Positions 7,225 through 9,138 of a stretch of DNA of 9,138 nt are shown in pieces. The DNA comes from JAJQCI01 sp964388305 (GTDB lineage Bacteria; Bacillota; Clostridia; Lachnospirales; CAG-274), in the NCBI GenBank assembly GCA_964388305.1, contig CAYMAA010000073.1, forward strand, positions 1 to 9,138, written 5' to 3'. The notes below the pieces were generated by a model. The model was given only the letters and a program-made list of their open reading frames with translations, did no database searches and was not told the origin of the DNA. The position numbers and the translations under genes were made by a program. Within the stretch, counting starts at the first letter, position 1, and every line of letters starts with the position of its first letter.

Positions 7225-8199
7225 ATGTGTACTGCGGCAACCTATAAAACAAAGGATTTCTATTTTGGACGAACCCTTGATTACGAATTTTCCTACGGCG
7301 AAAATGTTACTGTTACACCGAGAAATTTTAAACTGAAATTTAGGGGAGCAGACGCCTTGGAACGGCATTATGCCTTTGTGGGAATGGCGCATATTGCGGA
7401 AAACTATCCTCTGTATTATGATGCGGTAAATGAAAAGGGCTTGTGCATTGCGGGGTTAAATTTTGTGGGAAACGCATATTACCGCCAAAAAGAAAAGGGG
7501 AAGGATAATATTGCCCCTTGGGAATTAATTCCGTGGGTTTTGGGGCAGTGTAAAAGCGTTAAGGAAGCAAAGGAACTGCTTGCAAGGCTCAGTCTTTGGG
7601 AAGAGCCTTTCGGTGAAGGGCTTCCGTTGGCACAGCTGCACTATATTATTTCCGATGAAAACAGCTCTGTTACTGTAGAAAGCGTAAAGAACGGCATTTT
7701 TGTTTATAACAACCCCGTTGGTGTGCTTACAAACAATCCGCCTTTTCCTGTTCAAATGTTTAATTTGAACAACTATATGGGTTTGTCTGCAAATACTCCC
7801 GAAAACCGCTTTTCACAAAAGCTTCCGCTTAATGTGTACAGCAGGGGAATGGGCGCTTTGGGTCTCCCCGGAGATTTGTCCTCCATGTCAAGATTTGTGC
7901 GTGTGGCTTTTACAAAAATGAACTCCCTGTCCGACAGTGATGAAAAATCCTCCGTGAGCCAGTTTTTTCACATATTGGGTTGTGTGGATCAGCAAAGAGG
8001 GTGCTGCCGTTTGCCGAACGGAAAGTTTGAAATTTCCATCTATACATCCTGCTGCAATGCCAATAAGGGCATTTACTATTATAAAACCTACGATAACCAC
8101 AGCATTGCCGGCGTGGATATGAATAAAGAAAACCTCGACGGCAGCGCGCTTGTAAGCTATAGCCTTCTTGCGGACGAAAAGCCGAAAATACAAAATTAA
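7225..8199 (+). CDS. bsh: Choloylglycine hydrolase (bile salt hydrolase)
   Basis: Cytoplasmic N-terminal-nucleophile hydrolase that cleaves the amide bond of glycine- and taurine-conjugated bile acids, releasing free bile acid and amino acid. It has 324 aa (family usually 315-340) and no signal peptide, as expected for Gram-positive enzymes. It begins MCTAATY, so removal of Met1 exposes the nucleophile Cys2. Other family residues seen are R16 and D19 in FGRTLDYE, N79 in AGLNF, N170 in VLTNNP, and R223 in the PGDLSSMSRFVR motif. The related penicillin V acylases share this fold, but LDYEFSY and the SRGMGALGLPGD loop favour bile salt hydrolase. No confident promoter was found in 7131-7210, although the upstream terminator implies one. 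Taurine or glycine preference cannot be told. Confidence 0.93.
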   Translation: MCTAATYKTKDFYFGRTLDYEFSYGENVTVTPRNFKLKFRGADALERHYAFVGMAHIAENYPLYYDAVNEKGLCIAGLNFVGNAYYRQKEKGKDNIAPWELIPWVLGQCKSVKEAKELLARLSLWEEPFGEGLPLAQLHYIISDENSSVTVESVKNGIFVYNNPVGVLTNNPPFPVQMFNLNNYMGLSANTPENRFSQKLPLNVYSRGMGALGLPGDLSSMSRFVRVAFTKMNSLSDSDEKSSVSQFFHILGCVDQQRGCCRLPNGKFEISIYTSCCNANKGIYYYKTYDNHSIAGVDMNKENLDGSALVSYSLLADEKPKIQN

Positions 8200-8439
8200 C
8201 CTCACTTCCGCCCGCTTTTGGCTTTTGTTGTAAAAATACCTGCGATCTATATAAAATTTAAAAGAGATCAATAAAACATTGATTAATTCACTGAAGTAAA
8301 TTTCGATAGAAAAATTTCCGTATCCTCCCAAGGTAAACTACGGCATAGCGGAAAAGCTGTGTCGGAGTTTTTCGTAAGAAAGATACGGAAAATTTTATCC
8401 GAAAGGAAATCTCGGCTTGCGAAGCTTTATTCATACTGT
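8200..8439. other. Intergenic gap between convergent genes; no gene seen
   Basis: These 240 AT-rich bases separate the bile salt hydrolase from the RHS gene end. I see no credible coding frame with a ribosome binding site on either strand, and no conventional U-tract terminator. The gap holds a small 6-bp hairpin (ATCAAT/ATTGAT, 8267-8283) and the larger inverted repeat listed separately. Confidence 0.6.
8301..8404. repeat. Imperfect inverted repeat with nested hairpin (about 104 bp)
   Basis: Arms at about 8301-8324 and 8382-8404 are inverted copies of roughly 23 bases with small gaps. The core, TTTCCGTATC (8315-8324) against GATACGGAAA (8382-8391), is a perfect 10-bp match, then one A/A mismatch and four more A-T pairs. 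Between them CGGCATAGC (8341-8349) pairs with GCTGTGTCG (8356-8364) through 9 bp including two G-U pairs, with the loop GGAAAA. On the minus strand the outer stem is followed by TTTTT. It may be a read-out terminator for the RHS gene, a structured RNA or a small inverted-repeat (MITE-like) element. Confidence 0.5.
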
Positions 8440-9015
8440 TCAAGAGGGATATGTAGTATAGTAATAGGAATTTCCGCCCAATCTTTTTAAGCTGTAAATT
8501 CCGTCTATCAGTGAATTTGATGAATCATTTATAAATATAATTCCGCTTTCATCATCAAGTCTTGGTAAACCATCCATATTTATAAATGGAGATAAAATGC
8601 TGCCTCCTTGTGCTAAAACACCGCAAAGATAACCTGAAACATTCCATGATTCAAGGTAGTATGCCCAAACAAAATTACCTGCCTCATTTTTGTTATATAA
8701 TATACTGTTAGCTAAATATAACGTATTATTTGATAATTGAAGCTTAAAATCTAAATCTCCACCTACAGATTTGTTTAATATTCTATTTAAGTCTGTTTCT
8801 TTTTCATTGGCTTTATCAACCAATTTGTCTAATGTATTGTTTAAAAACCCGGTATCTATGCTATCCCAATCGTATAAAGTTACTGTTTCTATACTATTTG
8901 CTTGATACCTTTTTCCATCAATTTCAGCAAAATATCTATCTTCATGAAAGAAATCAAAAATTCCCAAGTCATTCTCAATATAATAGTCTTCATTCGATGT
9001 ATAAATATAATCTTT
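8440..9015 (-). other. Variable C-terminal toxin-like domain of the RHS protein (possibly toxin 44 type)
   Basis: The tip of about 191 residues, from KDYIYTS to the C-terminus, is Tyr-, Asn- and Asp-rich. It carries GGDLDFK (visible residues 126-132), AGNFVWAYY (153-161) and NDSSNSLIDGIYSL (204-217). I recall the polymorphic toxin type 44 family (predicted nuclease) as having a GG.WD.K-like segment, a GNF.YG segment and a GD.P.D...I..G segment near the end, in the same order. The match is by eye and imperfect: W-A replaces Y-G and S-S replaces the D/S-P. It may equally be an unclassified tip. Base composition is lower in GC than the RHS core. Confidence 0.4.
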
Positions 9016-9138
9016 TAATCCTGTCAAGTCTATGAGTAAAATTGGATTTCCCGCACAATAAGCATACCAATTAACCCCATCTTTGATAGGATCTTCGGAT
9101 ATAAATGAACCTGTTGCAGGGTTATAGTACCTTGCACG
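8440..9138 (-). CDS. RHS repeat-associated core protein with C-terminal toxin-like tip (5' end outside window)
   Basis: The frame is open to the window edge, giving the last 232 residues of what is normally a very large surface or secreted RHS/YD-repeat protein. The first 41 visible residues show the RHS-associated core end: RYYNPATGSFISEDP, then NWYAYCAGNP and IDLTGL, corresponding to the canonical RYYDP.TGRFISEDP, NLYAY..NNP and VDPTGL. The roughly 191 residues after LTGL are a separate tip. In RHS proteins this position carries a variable toxin delivered to rival cells after self-cleavage at the core. The true start lies beyond 9138; a TTG inside the core at 9025-9027 is not a start. The stop is TGA at 8440-8442. 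No immunity gene follows in the 240-bp gap. Confidence 0.88.
   Translation of the reverse strand, partial: RARYYNPATGSFISEDPIKDGVNWYAYCAGNPILLIDLTGLKDYIYTSNEDYYIENDLGIFDFFHEDRYFAEIDGKRYQANSIETVTLYDWDSIDTGFLNNTLDKLVDKANEKETDLNRILNKSVGGDLDFKLQLSNNTLYLANSILYNKNEAGNFVWAYYLESWNVSGYLCGVLAQGGSILSPFINMDGLPRLDDESGIIFINDSSNSLIDGIYSLKRLGGNSYYYTTYPS

Noticed and set aside
8267..8283. Hairpin ATCAAT-AAAAC-ATTGAT after the bile salt hydrolase as a terminator
   Set aside because: Six A-T-rich pairs with no T-tract after them; too weak to call.
7888..8331. Long minus-strand reading frame of 147 codons behind the RHS gene, a possible immunity gene
   Set aside because: Most of it lies antisense to conserved bile salt hydrolase coding sequence, it has no ribosome binding site before its ATG, and its composition looks like a frame shadow.
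8832..9035. Plus-strand frame of 67 codons opposite the RHS tip
   Set aside because: It is antisense to the RHS coding sequence, and nothing in it looks like a protein family.

Overview
The window looks like a chromosomal segment of a low-to-medium GC, Gram-positive gut anaerobe of the Clostridia (Ruminococcaceae/Lachnospiraceae type). The grounds are strong AGGAGG-type ribosome binding sites, AT-rich intergenic DNA, a type I dockerin on a secreted pectin enzyme, and a Firmicutes-type bile salt hydrolase. The genus cannot be fixed from this sequence alone.

Layout. Bases 1-1199 hold the 3' part of a MepA-like MATE transporter (+). It converges on a second, complete MATE transporter (-, about 1267-2691), and the two share a bidirectional hairpin terminator at 1236-1267. 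The AT-rich gap 2692-2937 carries divergent promoters: one for the second MATE gene, and one for a very large secreted gene (2938-7083, 1381 aa). In order, that protein has a signal peptide, an unrecognised N-terminal domain, three beta-sandwich-like repeats, a CE8 pectin methylesterase, an Ig-like module, a CE12/SGNH rhamnogalacturonan-acetylesterase-like domain and a C-terminal dockerin. It ends at a hairpin terminator (7099-7129). A choloylglycine/bile salt hydrolase (7225-8199, +) follows. The gap 8200-8439 has no gene but holds an imperfect inverted repeat with a nested hairpin (about 8301-8404). From 8440 to the window edge (-) is the C-terminal end of an RHS-repeat protein whose tip resembles a polymorphic toxin domain.

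How the genes fit together. The large esterase would strip methyl and acetyl groups from dietary pectin outside the cell, possibly on a cellulosome-like scaffold encoded elsewhere. The bile salt hydrolase deconjugates bile acids in the cytoplasm, and the MATE proteins export drugs or other small organic ions. The RHS tip points to contact-dependent competition. These are separate gut-adaptation functions in separate transcription units, not one pathway. The least ordinary items are the CE8-CE12-dockerin fusion and the AT-rich RHS tip, which has no immunity gene in the short gap behind it.
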